NCBI GenBank assembly: GCA_017550445.1
Contig: JAFZOV010000087.1
Span: forward strand, 1 to 42,205
Reading direction: 5' to 3'
Length of the DNA stretch: 42,205 nucleotides
Source: Fibrobacter sp.
GTDB lineage: Bacteria > Fibrobacterota > Fibrobacteria > Fibrobacterales > Fibrobacteraceae
The translations under genes were made by a program, and so were the position numbers. The notes beneath the pieces were generated by a model, which did not search any database, had not been told where the DNA came from, and saw only the letters and a list, made by a program, of their open reading frames with translations. Below, in pieces: positions 1-11,710 of the stretch (positions are counted from its first letter, which is position 1; every line of letters starts with the position of its first letter).

Positions 1-966
1 GTTAAGAAGAACCTGCTGAAAATCGGTGGCAGTGCCGATGAACTTGCCCTCAATGTAACTGCATCTCCGGCTGCTGCAGGTACTGTGACAAAGAGCCCGA
101 GCGCTAACTATTATGCTCCCAAAACAACTGTACAGCTCACCGCCAAAGCCAACGAAGGCTGGAAGTTTGTGGGTTGGGAAGGTGCTGTTACCGGCTCTGA
201 CGAAACCATTTCTGTAACCATGGACAAGGAAAAGTCTGTGGTCGCCAAGTTTGAATTGATTGGCGAAACCACAGTGAACCTTCTTAAGGATGGTGATTTC
301 TCTAGCGGCAGCGTGATTTCTACAAGCCAAGATGCATCTTGGTTCCTGGGTCAGGGTACAAACTGGGGTAACTCTGCTGCAAAGACTTCTGTTTCTGGTG
401 GCACGGCTACGGTTGACGTTACCACTATTGGTGCAGAAACTTACCAGCCGCAGCTTGTTCAGTACAATCTGGCTCTTGATAAGGGCATGAAGTACAAGTT
501 GACCTTTAAGGCTAGCGCTGATGTTGACCGCAAGATTGAAGTTAATTTCCAACAATCCGTAGACCCCTGGGGTGCATACGCCACTAAGGAATTTGATATC
601 ACCACTACGGAAAAGGAATACACATTTATCTTTGCTATGGAAGATGATTCTGATGATGCTGCTCAGTTTGCCTTCAATTTGGGACAAACTACAGGTGCAG
701 TCAAGATTAGTGACGTCAAGCTGGTCTTCACCAATGCTGCACCGGGTTCCGAAGGTGGCGATCCGCAGGCTATCGCAGCCGACCTCCGCCTGAATGCTGC
801 TGGCAAGACCTTCCAGGTGTTTGACATGCAGGGTCGTAATCTCGGCAAGGTTGACATTGCTAATGGCGCTTCCATTGCTGAAGCTCTCCTCGCCAAGTTC
901 CAGAAGGCTGGAATCTACATGGTCAAGCAGGGAAGCAAGTTCCAGCAGGTTCGCGTGACTCGCTAA
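1..966 (+). CDS. C-terminal part of a secreted carbohydrate-active protein (partial)
   Basis: The frame is open from the first base, so the start lies upstream; 321 residues are visible. Roughly residues 15-80 resemble a divergent InlB-type repeat (ANEGWKFVGWEG, then SVVAKFE). Residues about 85-235 look like a CBM4/9-type beta-sandwich (NLLKDGDF at its start, YKLTFKASAD in the middle, VKISDVKLVF at its end). The last 65 residues (QVFDMQGRNLGKV ... GIYMVKQGSKFQQVRVTR) resemble the basic C-terminal sorting or attachment domains of secreted Fibrobacter and type IX-like proteins. The catalytic part is not in the window, so the substrate cannot be named; a polysaccharide hydrolase is the likely whole. 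A strong terminator follows. Confidence 0.75.
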   Translation, partial: VKKNLLKIGGSADELALNVTASPAAAGTVTKSPSANYYAPKTTVQLTAKANEGWKFVGWEGAVTGSDETISVTMDKEKSVVAKFELIGETTVNLLKDGDFSSGSVISTSQDASWFLGQGTNWGNSAAKTSVSGGTATVDVTTIGAETYQPQLVQYNLALDKGMKYKLTFKASADVDRKIEVNFQQSVDPWGAYATKEFDITTTEKEYTFIFAMEDDSDDAAQFAFNLGQTTGAVKISDVKLVFTNAAPGSEGGDPQAIAADLRLNAAGKTFQVFDMQGRNLGKVDIANGASIAEALLAKFQKAGIYMVKQGSKFQQVRVTR

Positions 967-1003
967 ATCTTAACATCCAAATGCTCCTATATTGTGGATG
1001 AGG

Positions 1004-1036
1004 AACGTCTTGCGAATGCAAGACGTTTTCTTATAT
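1004..1036 (+). terminator. Rho-independent terminator
   Basis: A perfect 10-bp stem (AACGTCTTGC with GCAAGACGTT) and a GAAT loop, followed by TTCTTATAT. It lies 38 nt after the stop of the upstream carbohydrate-active gene and would insulate rmlD from it. Confidence 0.85.
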
Positions 1037-1103
1037 AGGCGATTCAATCTTATTACAAACAATAAAAATAAGGCTTTTTATTTAATTCGAGTAAGAAAGG
1101 ACT

Positions 1104-1121
1104 GACTGGTAACTAATAACT
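1104..1121. repeat. Heptamer word repeat, CTAGTAA family (short copy)
   Basis: Two consecutive 7-nt words, TGGTAAC and TAATAAC, about 30 nt upstream of rmlD. They match the arms of the larger arrays at 11636-11710 and 20832-20903. This copy has one arm only and no triloop hairpin. Confidence 0.5.
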
Positions 1122-1149
1122 TTTTATTTTTTGTGATGAGGTATAAATC

Positions 1150-2064
1150 ATGAAATTCTTTGTGACGGGTGTGGGTGGCCAGCTGGGCCATGATGTAATG
1201 AATGAACTTGCAAAGCGTGGCCATACGGGTGTTGGTTCCGATATGGCTCCTGCCTACAGTGGTGTGGCCGATGGTTCTGCCGTGACCACGATGCCTTATG
1301 TGCAACTCGACATTACAGACTCTGTTGCAGTCGATAAGGCTCTTTCTGAAATCAAGCCCGACGCCGTGATTCACTGTGCCGCTTGGACTGCGGTTGACAT
1401 GGCCGAAGATGATGCTAACGTGGCAAAGGTCCGCGCCGTGAACGCGGGTGGTACCCAAAACATTGCCGACGCCTGCAAACGCCTGGGCTGCAAGATGACC
1501 TACATCAGCACCGACTATGTGTTCAACGGTCAGGGCACGGAACCCTGGAAACCCGACTGCAAGGATTACAAGCCTCTCAACGTTTACGGCCAGACCAAGC
1601 TCGAAGGCGAACTCGCTGTCGCCAATACGCTTGAAAAGTATTTTATCGTGCGTATCGCTTGGGTGTTCGGCCTCAACGGCAAGAATTTTATCAAGACCAT
1701 GCTCAATGTGGGTAAGACTCACGATACCGTGCGCGTGGTGAACGACCAGATTGGTACGCCGACCTATACGCTCGACCTTTCGCGTTTGCTCATTGACATG
1801 AACGAAACCGAAAAGTACGGCTACTATCATGCCACCAACGAAGGCGGATACATCAGCTGGTACGATTTCACTTGCGAAATCTACAAGCAGGCTGGCCTTG
1901 CTACGAAGGTGTTGCCGGTGACCACCGCCGAATATGGCTTAAGCAAGGCTGCACGTCCCTTCAACAGCCGCCTCGACAAGAGTAAATTGGTCGAAAATGG
2001 TTTCAAGCCGCTCCCGACTTGGCAAGACGCGTTGGCTAGATACTTGAAGGAAATCGGAGAATAA
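1150..2064 (+). CDS. rfbD: dTDP-4-dehydrorhamnose reductase
   Basis: Reduces dTDP-4-dehydro-L-rhamnose to dTDP-L-rhamnose with NAD(P)H, the last step of rhamnose-donor synthesis for surface polysaccharide. The 304 residues are family length. An N-terminal Rossmann motif (VTGVGGQLGHDV, residues 5-16) binds the nucleotide. The SDR active site is visible: Thr/Ser and Asp in YISTDYVF (118-125) and the YxxxK pair in YGQTK (146-150). The C-terminal half carries the usual sugar-binding region with WYDFTCEIYKQAG. The other rfb genes (A, B, C) are not in the window. A GGAGA sequence near its 3' end is placed to serve as the ribosome site of the next small gene, so the two are probably cotranscribed. 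Confidence 0.92.
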   Translation: MKFFVTGVGGQLGHDVMNELAKRGHTGVGSDMAPAYSGVADGSAVTTMPYVQLDITDSVAVDKALSEIKPDAVIHCAAWTAVDMAEDDANVAKVRAVNAGGTQNIADACKRLGCKMTYISTDYVFNGQGTEPWKPDCKDYKPLNVYGQTKLEGELAVANTLEKYFIVRIAWVFGLNGKNFIKTMLNVGKTHDTVRVVNDQIGTPTYTLDLSRLLIDMNETEKYGYYHATNEGGYISWYDFTCEIYKQAGLATKVLPVTTAEYGLSKAARPFNSRLDKSKLVENGFKPLPTWQDALARYLKEIGE

Positions 2065-2065
2065 C

Positions 2066-2206
2066 ATGGCCGAAAAAGAGACTTACCGCGAAGTGATGCC
2101 GGGTGAACTCCCGTGCGAAGTGCCGGAATGCGACGGTGTGATGGTTGTTGACCCCGATAACAGCTACAAGCTTACCTGCGACAAGTGCGGACATATCAAG
2201 GAATAA
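2066..2206 (+). CDS. 46-residue zinc-ribbon protein
   Basis: A small ORF starting one base after the rfbD stop, with GGAGA eight bases upstream of its ATG. The peptide has two cysteine pairs, CEVPEC (residues 17-22) and CDKC near the C-terminus, separated by about 17 residues, as in a single zinc ribbon or rubredoxin-like knuckle. Such tiny proteins often bind zinc; no specific role can be named. The spacing to rfbD indicates an operon. Its stop codon TAA leads straight into a repeat array. Confidence 0.7.
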   Translation: MAEKETYREVMPGELPCEVPECDGVMVVDPDNSYKLTCDKCGHIKE

Positions 2207-2330
2207 TGTGGGATGTGGAGTGTGAAATGTGAGATGCTGAATTAGTCTTTATACATCTCACTCTTCACATTGCGACGAAGTCGTTTCACATTACACATTG
2301 CGGCGTAGCCGCCCACATTTCACATCGAGC
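2204..2330. repeat. Heptamer array, AATGTGA family, with two triloop hairpins
   Basis: The left arm reads as 7-nt words TGTGGGA, TGTGGAG, TGTGAAA, TGTGAGA. The right arm holds the complementary words (ACATCTC, ACTCTTC, ACATT...). Two mini-hairpins interrupt it: CGAC-GAA-GTCG at 2273-2283 and GCGGC-GTA-GCCGC at 2300-2312. The array begins at the stop codon of the zinc-ribbon gene and runs to the ATG of hrpA, replacing any recognisable promoter or ribosome site. It can fold as a long imperfect hairpin. Confidence 0.8.
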
Positions 2331-6368
<4,038 letters not shown>

Positions 6369-6409
6369 GGCCGACTTTATTTATATTTCTAAAAAAAACG
6401 AGGTACCCG

Positions 6410-7174
6410 ATGCAAATTTCCGAATTTTCGACATGGCTCGATAACCTGCTTGAACCGAAAATGTTCAAGGACTACTGCGTTGACGGTCTTTGCGTCGAGG
6501 CCTCCGATAAGGTCTCGCGCATCGTCACGGGTGTCTCTTTCAGGGACCGCCTTATCGATGCCGCCATCGAAAATAAGGCCGACTGCATTATCGTCCACCA
6601 CCCGAACGGTTTCTGGAAAGGCGAAAATTGCCGGTTGGTCGGCAAATTTGGCGAGCGCATGCGCCGCCTTATGCAGAACGGAATTTCCCTTTATGGCTTC
6701 CACCTGCCCCTCGACGGCCACATGGAAGTAGGCAATAATGTTCTGATAGCCAAGGAATTTGGCCTTGAAAACATCGAAGGGTTCCTCCGCGAAGGAGAAA
6801 GGACCATCGGGGTCGTGGGTGAGTTTGAAGAACCGATCGCCCGCGAAGCTTTCGAGGAACTTGCCTGTGGCGTATTCGAACACGGGGTGCAGCACTCCCT
6901 CATGTACGGCAAAGAAACTATCAAGAAGGTTGCTGTCTGCAGCGGCTCGGCCGGAGCCCCCGCCATCGAAGAAGCTATTGCCCTGGGCTGCGATGCCTTC
7001 GTGACTGGTGAAATCAAGGAAGCGGTTCCTATCACCTGCGAAGAGCTCGGCTTCAACTTGCTCAGCTGCGGTCACCATCGTACCGAAATCTTCGGCGTCC
7101 GGGCCTTGGCTGCCAAAATTCAGGCCGAACTGGATATACCGGCCCGCTTTGTGGATATCGATAACGAAGTGTAA
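6410..7174 (+). CDS. Nif3/YbgI-family dinuclear metal-centre protein
   Basis: 254 residues, typical for the short Nif3 family. Metal-ligand motifs are visible: HHPNGFW (from residue 63), HLPLDGH, and C-terminal GHHRTE. The loop SGSAGAPAIEEAI and DAFVTGEIKE are standard for the fold. Members are often labelled GTP cyclohydrolase 1 type 2, but the physiological reaction of most is unsettled, so only the family is claimed. It starts 41 nt after hrpA; a TATATTTC sequence about 20 nt upstream of the ATG resembles the local promoter box, so it may have its own start. Confidence 0.85.
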   Translation: MQISEFSTWLDNLLEPKMFKDYCVDGLCVEASDKVSRIVTGVSFRDRLIDAAIENKADCIIVHHPNGFWKGENCRLVGKFGERMRRLMQNGISLYGFHLPLDGHMEVGNNVLIAKEFGLENIEGFLREGERTIGVVGEFEEPIAREAFEELACGVFEHGVQHSLMYGKETIKKVAVCSGSAGAPAIEEAIALGCDAFVTGEIKEAVPITCEELGFNLLSCGHHRTEIFGVRALAAKIQAELDIPARFVDIDNEV

Positions 7175-7213
7175 AAATTCCCATTTTTTAGCCCTTCAAA
7201 ATGTTACTTTTTC

Positions 7214-7258
7214 CTTTCATGGAAAGAGCTTTTTTGCCGTTTTTAGGCTAAAAAGGCC
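7214..7258 (+). terminator. Possible terminator pair after the Nif3 gene
   Basis: A 5-bp hairpin CTTTC-ATG-GAAAG (7214-7226) followed by AGC and six T, then a palindrome TTTTTAG-G-CTAAAAA (7240-7254) followed by GGCCAATTTTT. Either could end the Nif3 transcript; both stems are short. Confidence 0.4.
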
Positions 7259-7343
7259 AATTTTTGCCAACGTTACCCCCCGTATGACTCCCGTCACACT
7301 ATTTAACGTTGCCATTTAGGACCTTTTTGCTATCTTTCCGCTC

Positions 7344-8264
7344 GTGAATTTTTACAAGACAACCATACACTTCCAGAACTCCTCGAAGTCCATGACCGTC
7401 CACTTGCCGGCGTTCTTGTTCAAGGCATGGCCCGTGTTGCGGTTCTTCGTTTTGATCGGTGTGGTATTGTTTGTGATCCAGATGGTATCGACCACCGTCT
7501 ATGACGGTGTCCTGAACCACCAGTTGAACGAACGTCAGAAGCTGGACAAGGAAATGTCGCAAATCCAGGGAACCCTGGATTACCTGTCGAATACTGCGGC
7601 TTCTTTCTTTTCTGATGAAAATCGCCTTTATGCGAGCTTTGGACTGCCCGTGCAGGACGAGGCTTCCCGTGAGCTGGGTACGGGTGGTTCTGTGAGCCCC
7701 AATTCCCTTTTGCTTCGCAAGACTTCTCCTGTCTATGAACGCATGTCCATTCTGGGCGAAACGGCCCACCGCATTCAGGGCAAGCTCGCGAATAACGATT
7801 CCTCTTTCCGCACACTGAACAAGTTCATGGGCCAAAAGCACTATATGTGGCGCTTTATCCCGTCTATCTCTCCGACTAATGGCCGTTATGCCTCGGCATT
7901 CGGTCCCCGTATCCATCCGGTCACGGGCGAAATCGGCAAGATGCACCAGGGTGTGGATATCGCAAACGAACGCTGGACACCGATTTACGCCGCTGCCGAT
8001 GGTGTGGTAGAAGTGTCCCAGATGAGTTCGACCTTCGGTAACTATGTAACGATTGATCACGGAAATGGCATCAAGACTCGCTACGGTCATATGCAGCTGT
8101 CTATTGTTCATCCGGGTCAGTACTTGCACCGTTACCAGGTGATTGGTTATATGGGTAACACCGGCCGCTCCGTGGGTCCCCACCTCCATTACGAGGTCTG
8201 GGTCCGCAATAGCCCTGTGAACCCGCTTGCCTATATGTTGCCTAACGGATATACCGTCGACTAA
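7344..8264 (+). CDS. Membrane-anchored M23 (LytM-type) peptidase
   Basis: Cell-envelope metallopeptidase expected to cut peptidoglycan cross-links. One transmembrane segment (about residues 24-51) anchors it; a probable coiled coil (about 55-90) follows; the M23 domain is at about 180-295. Zinc ligands are seen as H201 and D205 (MHQGVD) and H282 in GPHLHYEVW, with YGHM supplying the catalytic-type His. The start chosen is GTG 7344; ATG 7392 is an alternative that keeps the membrane segment. TATCTTTC 6 nt upstream of the GTG matches the local promoter box and would give almost no leader, which slightly favours the later ATG. Resembles MepM-like proteins involved in wall growth or division. Confidence 0.85.
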   Translation: MNFYKTTIHFQNSSKSMTVHLPAFLFKAWPVLRFFVLIGVVLFVIQMVSTTVYDGVLNHQLNERQKLDKEMSQIQGTLDYLSNTAASFFSDENRLYASFGLPVQDEASRELGTGGSVSPNSLLLRKTSPVYERMSILGETAHRIQGKLANNDSSFRTLNKFMGQKHYMWRFIPSISPTNGRYASAFGPRIHPVTGEIGKMHQGVDIANERWTPIYAAADGVVEVSQMSSTFGNYVTIDHGNGIKTRYGHMQLSIVHPGQYLHRYQVIGYMGNTGRSVGPHLHYEVWVRNSPVNPLAYMLPNGYTVD

Positions 8265-8343
8265 CGGATCCAAGGTAACGCCCTGCCCCTAAAACATGGC
8301 GCCGGCTTGACTGGCTAAGGGCAGCAACCCCCTAGGGGGTTCC
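8265..8343 (+). promoter_or_regulatory. Structured leader that buries the ribosome site
   Basis: The 79 nt between the M23 gene and the next ATG fold well: CTGCCC (8283-8288) pairs with GGGCAG (8319-8324) around an inner hairpin GCCGG-CTTGA-CTGGC(8301-8315, including the 5-nt loop), and then AACCCCCTAGGGGGTT (8326-8341) is a perfect palindrome. The only Shine-Dalgarno-like run, GGGGG, is in the 3' half of that palindrome, two to nine bases from ATG 8344. It could act as translational control or as a terminator; no known riboswitch consensus was recognised. Confidence 0.5.
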
Positions 8344-9150
8344 ATGAAAAAAAGATTGATTCTGCGCGTTGGCGTAGTTTTTTTGCTTTGTGGCTTCGCA
8401 CTTTGTACCAAGGCTTTCGCCGATGTCCCGGAGCTCTATTTTACTGAAATTCACCATTGCCCCGCAGAACCGGAGCCCGAGTGGGTCGAGGTCTACAATG
8501 CATCGGGGCGGTCGCTCCCTATAGGGGAGTATCGTTTTTGCAACCGGGCCAAGAACTGGAGCGTGGGCAAGAGCCGGGGGCGGGATTCTATTGCTCCCTA
8601 CGAAACGATTCTTTTTTCTAGGGATACGTTGCTTTTGCGGGAATACCTCGGGTTCAAGGATGTGCGGCTCATTCAGTATGCCATGGGGTACTTGAACAAT
8701 ACGGCGGGGTCTATTGCGATTTGCAAGGGGGATTCCGTAATTGATAGTGTAGCCTGGGACAAGAAGACTGTGGCTTGCCCATCGGGGTTCAACCCCCGGA
8801 CTCTTCGAGCGGAGAACACTCCGGGATTCCAGAGTGCTTCTGAAGAGGGAATGCCTAGCTACCGGGGAAACTCTAAACAGGCGTCCAAGGCTCCGTTTAG
8901 CTTCAAGTTGTCGACTCGGGTGGTGCGGCTGAACAAGACTCCTTTGCGGGTTTATGTAGAAGCAGAAGTGCCGGTGTCGTTGAAACTGCTGGATTCGACA
9001 GGGCGGGAACAATGGAAAATGGAGGTGTCGCCCTATACCAACGCCTGGTTGAATGTCCCGTTGCAACACCTGTCGGGTATAGGAGTAGCCTATATCTCCC
9101 TGTCGTCGGGACGCTATGAAAAGCTGGTGGGTTTGTTGGTGAGGCCGTGA
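8344..9150 (+). CDS. Secreted lamin-tail-domain (LTD) protein
   Basis: 268 residues with a clear signal peptide (MKKRLILRVGVVFLL..., cut near AFA-DV). Residues about 28-145 match the LTD beta-sandwich: LYFTEIHHCPAEPEPEWVEV near the start, then YNASGRSLPIGEYRF, IAPYETILF, NNTAGSIAICKGDSVIDSV. Bacterial LTDs are found on exported and surface proteins and are thought to mediate adhesion or assembly. The C-terminal 120 residues show no domain I recognise. It is the first gene of a tight cluster: the next ATG follows its stop codon with no gap, suggesting translational coupling and a joint envelope function. Confidence 0.7.
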   Translation: MKKRLILRVGVVFLLCGFALCTKAFADVPELYFTEIHHCPAEPEPEWVEVYNASGRSLPIGEYRFCNRAKNWSVGKSRGRDSIAPYETILFSRDTLLLREYLGFKDVRLIQYAMGYLNNTAGSIAICKGDSVIDSVAWDKKTVACPSGFNPRTLRAENTPGFQSASEEGMPSYRGNSKQASKAPFSFKLSTRVVRLNKTPLRVYVEAEVPVSLKLLDSTGREQWKMEVSPYTNAWLNVPLQHLSGIGVAYISLSSGRYEKLVGLLVRP

Positions 9151-9915
9151 ATGAAGGGAGTCCTTTTATTAATGGTATGGATGGCGTCTCTTGCTTTGGC
9201 TATGGATTTTCCCGGAGAATTCGTCCAAAATCCAGGGGGCTCCTTGGCGCTTGCGGGATTGCCGGGATACAGGTCTTCTCCCGCTCGTTATTTGGGCGAA
9301 GGTGAAATTGCTGGATTTGGGCTGGCCTATGCACGGGTGCCGGAGGCGTCATTGCAGGTGGCGGGTGCGGCTGGCGAAATGGGGCTTGGACATTTCCGCA
9401 TTGCGTTTTTGGGCTCCTACGCAGAAATGGATACCCTTTATCGGCAGGTGTATTCCGAGGTGGAAACCGCGGTGGCACATTCATGGATTGTCGGGGGGCT
9501 GGGGTATGGGGTGTCGGTGGACATTCTCCCGGGCCAAGAAAGCTGGACATGTAATCGCTATAAGGCGGGGCTAGCCCTTATGAAAAAGCCGTTGTCTATT
9601 TCAGGGTTGGGCTCTCTTGTGAATCAGGGCTCATTTTTCCATGTTGATTATGGGGCGTCCCTTCGGTTCGACGGAGCACGCTTCGGTGCCTTTGTGGAGT
9701 ACGACGGTGAATCCTTTGACGTGGGAAATTACCTTAAATTTGAGCATTTGTCCGTAATATCGGCCTACCGCTTCCCGGAATTTGCCGTTTCGGTTTCATT
9801 GGTCCTTTCGATTGGAAATTGGGCCGTTTCGGGAGCATATGGCAGTGCTTACCCCATATGGGATTGGTTTGGCTTTACGGTTGCTAAATCGGTACGAAAA
9901 AAGACTATATTATAG
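9151..9915 (+). CDS. Probable outer-membrane beta-barrel protein, function unknown
   Basis: 254 residues. A signal peptide (MKGVLLLMVWMASLALAMDF) is followed by a Gly-rich protein with alternating hydrophobic and aromatic stretches such as GLAYARVPEASLQVAGAAGE and VDYGASLRFDGARFGAFVEY. The pattern and N-terminal NPGGSLALAG are reminiscent of PorV/UPF0164-like barrels of the FCB group, but this is inference from pattern only. It is directly coupled to the LTD gene upstream and two bases from the PAS gene downstream. No catalytic motif is visible. Confidence 0.55.
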   Translation: MKGVLLLMVWMASLALAMDFPGEFVQNPGGSLALAGLPGYRSSPARYLGEGEIAGFGLAYARVPEASLQVAGAAGEMGLGHFRIAFLGSYAEMDTLYRQVYSEVETAVAHSWIVGGLGYGVSVDILPGQESWTCNRYKAGLALMKKPLSISGLGSLVNQGSFFHVDYGASLRFDGARFGAFVEYDGESFDVGNYLKFEHLSVISAYRFPEFAVSVSLVLSIGNWAVSGAYGSAYPIWDWFGFTVAKSVRKKTIL

Positions 9916-9917
9916 GC

Positions 9918-11171
9918 ATGCAGGTACCAGTAGGTCTTTTGATAGCAGTGTCCTTTGTCTGTTTCTTGGTGATAACAGCATTTGTGATTTCTGTGCTTTT
10001 GATTAGGGACCTGTTGAATAAGCAAAAGATCTATTCCAATTTCGCTGGTTACTTGAGCGACTTTTTGGTGATTATCTCTAAAGAGGGGCGCCTTATCGAT
10101 GCGTCTCCCACCTATATTTCGGATCCGCTGTATGATCAGATTCTTCGCCAGAAGTCATTCAAGAGGGTGTTTTCGGCTGCAGAATTCAAGCGTTTCTCGG
10201 AATATGTCAGGGGACTTGACGCTTATCCTGATATTCCCTTTGTCTTTTCCCAGGATATGGGCGATGGCCTGAATTGGTACGAAATCCGTGCTAGGCAAAA
10301 GCAGGGTGGCGATGTCCATATGGTTCTTTTGCTCAAGAACGTGACTTTGGATGTGGAATCCCGTACCCAGCGTGATGAACTGAAAGAAAAAGTCGATATG
10401 TTGCTCCAGAGTACGGGCGACTTTCTGTGGTCTATGGATGTGGATTCCCGTACGTTTACTTTCTTGACTCCGCTGGTCGATGACGAAGGTCGTGCAATCC
10501 CCAGATCTCAGGGGGTTCAGGACATTCGTGCCATGATGCCTGAAGAAGACTACGCTTTCTTTGATAAGCAGTTGAATGCCCGTATTGTGGAATTTCGTGC
10601 CAAGGGACAGGATTCTGGTGAAAACCGTGGCGTGAGATTGCGCCTCATGGGTGAAGACGGCAAGCTGGACTGGTATGCTTTTTGCGGTCGCCTTTATACC
10701 GAAGAAAATGCAAAGATTGTGTTCCGCGGTTCGGCTCGCAAGCTAGACCTGCAACTTGAAAAGCTGATTACCGAAGATCCGTCTGTTAGTGAATCGACTC
10801 AGGTGGCGGCTCTTGCTTTCCCGGACATCCGTCTTTTCTGGATTGATAGAGAATACAAAATTTGTGGTTGCAATCAGGCCTTTTCCTTGGCTTTCGGTAG
10901 CCCCATTCCCAAGGAAATTGAAGGCAAACGCTTGCTTGAAGTGGTGCGCCCCCGGTATTTCTCGCTGTTCCACGGAGTGCTTTCTGAAGTATTCGAAAAA
11001 GGTCTTTCTAAATCTTGGAAGGGGCCTTTTGGGGCGGGACGGCGCCTGCTTTGGTTTAATGCGGTGCCTCTTAAGCGCGATGATGGGTACACCTATCGCG
11101 TATTGGGCGTATACTTGCAGTTAGACGAAAATGATTTTAACGTCGATCATTCAACTATGGAGAAGAAATGA
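9918..11171 (+). CDS. Membrane-anchored multi-PAS sensory protein without output domain
   Basis: 417 residues. One N-terminal transmembrane helix (about residues 5-33) is followed by PAS-like segments: residues about 45-140 (LSDFLVIISKEGRLIDAS... VVLLLKNVTL-like end), 150-270 (STGDFLWSMDVDSRTFTFLT ... DWYAFCGRLY) and 300-400 (FPDIRLFWIDREYKICGCNQ ... GYTYRVLGVYLQL). No histidine-kinase, GGDEF, EAL or phosphatase motif follows, so the signal output is unclear; it may act through partner binding. Its stop overlaps the start of the rhodanese gene (ATGA), so the two are translationally coupled. Confidence 0.6.
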   Translation: MQVPVGLLIAVSFVCFLVITAFVISVLLIRDLLNKQKIYSNFAGYLSDFLVIISKEGRLIDASPTYISDPLYDQILRQKSFKRVFSAAEFKRFSEYVRGLDAYPDIPFVFSQDMGDGLNWYEIRARQKQGGDVHMVLLLKNVTLDVESRTQRDELKEKVDMLLQSTGDFLWSMDVDSRTFTFLTPLVDDEGRAIPRSQGVQDIRAMMPEEDYAFFDKQLNARIVEFRAKGQDSGENRGVRLRLMGEDGKLDWYAFCGRLYTEENAKIVFRGSARKLDLQLEKLITEDPSVSESTQVAALAFPDIRLFWIDREYKICGCNQAFSLAFGSPIPKEIEGKRLLEVVRPRYFSLFHGVLSEVFEKGLSKSWKGPFGAGRRLLWFNAVPLKRDDGYTYRVLGVYLQLDENDFNVDHSTMEKK

Positions 11172-11620
11172 AAAAGTTAATGTTGATTGCGGTGGCTTCG
11201 TTGTTCATGTTTGCTGGATGCGAAGAAAAGAAGGCTGAAGAAGCTCAAGTCCAGGCTCAGCCGGCTCCGGCTGCTGAACAGCCTGCGGCAAAGCCTGCTC
11301 CGGCTCCTTCCGAAGTGGCTGTGCGTGCTGGAGTGCAGTCGGTTGACTGGGACAAGGCAATCGAAATGAATGCTGCGGGTGCAGTTTATGTGGACGTGCG
11401 TAATCCGCCGGAACTGAATGAAGGCTTTGCTCCCCATGCGGTGAATATTCCGCTGGGTGAACTGAAACAGCGTTTTGGTGAACTCTCGAAGGATCAGGAT
11501 TTGCTGATTTACTGCCGTTCTGGCCGTCGCAGCGAAGCCGCTACCAAGTTCCTGATGGATCAGGGTTACACCCGCGTGTATAACGTCATCGGTGGCTTTA
11601 ACGCTTTCCCGAAGAAGTAA
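11168..11620 (+). CDS. Rhodanese-domain lipoprotein
   Basis: 150 residues. The signal peptide ends in a lipobox-like FAGC, so the mature protein is probably lipid-anchored. An Ala/Pro/Glu linker (residues about 22-55) leads to a single rhodanese domain with the catalytic loop CRSGRRS, as in PspE and GlpE, which transfer sulfane sulfur to acceptors such as cyanide or thiols. The periplasmic acceptor is unknown. It overlaps the PAS gene by four bases and ends two bases before a triloop hairpin and a repeat array. Confidence 0.8.
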   Translation: MKKLMLIAVASLFMFAGCEEKKAEEAQVQAQPAPAAEQPAAKPAPAPSEVAVRAGVQSVDWDKAIEMNAAGAVYVDVRNPPELNEGFAPHAVNIPLGELKQRFGELSKDQDLLIYCRSGRRSEAATKFLMDQGYTRVYNVIGGFNAFPKK

Positions 11621-11710
11621 GGGCGCCTACGGCGCAGTTACTAGTTCCGAGTTACTAGAAATTCATATTGAAAATCTCTAGTAACTAATCTCTAGTAACT
11701 ACTAACTAAT
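11621..11710. repeat. Heptamer array, CTAGTAA family, with triloop hairpin
   Basis: Hairpin GCGCC-TAC-GGCGC at 11623-11635, two bases after the rhodanese stop. Left-arm words AGTTACT, AGTTCCG, AGTTACT (11636-11656) face right-arm words CTAGTAA, CTAATCT, CTAGTAA, CTACTAA, CTAAT (to 11710). AGTTACTAGA and TCTAGTAACT pair perfectly. The array runs up to the ribD ATG, so no ordinary leader, FMN riboswitch or ribosome site is left. Confidence 0.8.

Noticed and set aside
2204..2330. CRISPR array
   Set aside because: The repeat unit is 7 nt, there are no spacers of constant length and no cas genes in the window.
2298..2330. Upstream start for hrpA at 2298
   Set aside because: The 11 extra codons lie wholly inside the AATGTGA-family array; ATG 2331 begins the part that looks like a real N-terminus.
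8265..8343. Known riboswitch (c-di-GMP, fluoride, preQ1) or SRP RNA
   Set aside because: The sequence is structured, but I could not match the conserved core of any of these families.
11621..11710. FMN riboswitch before ribD
   Set aside because: The whole upstream gap is a heptamer array with a mini-hairpin; none of the conserved RFN element segments is present.
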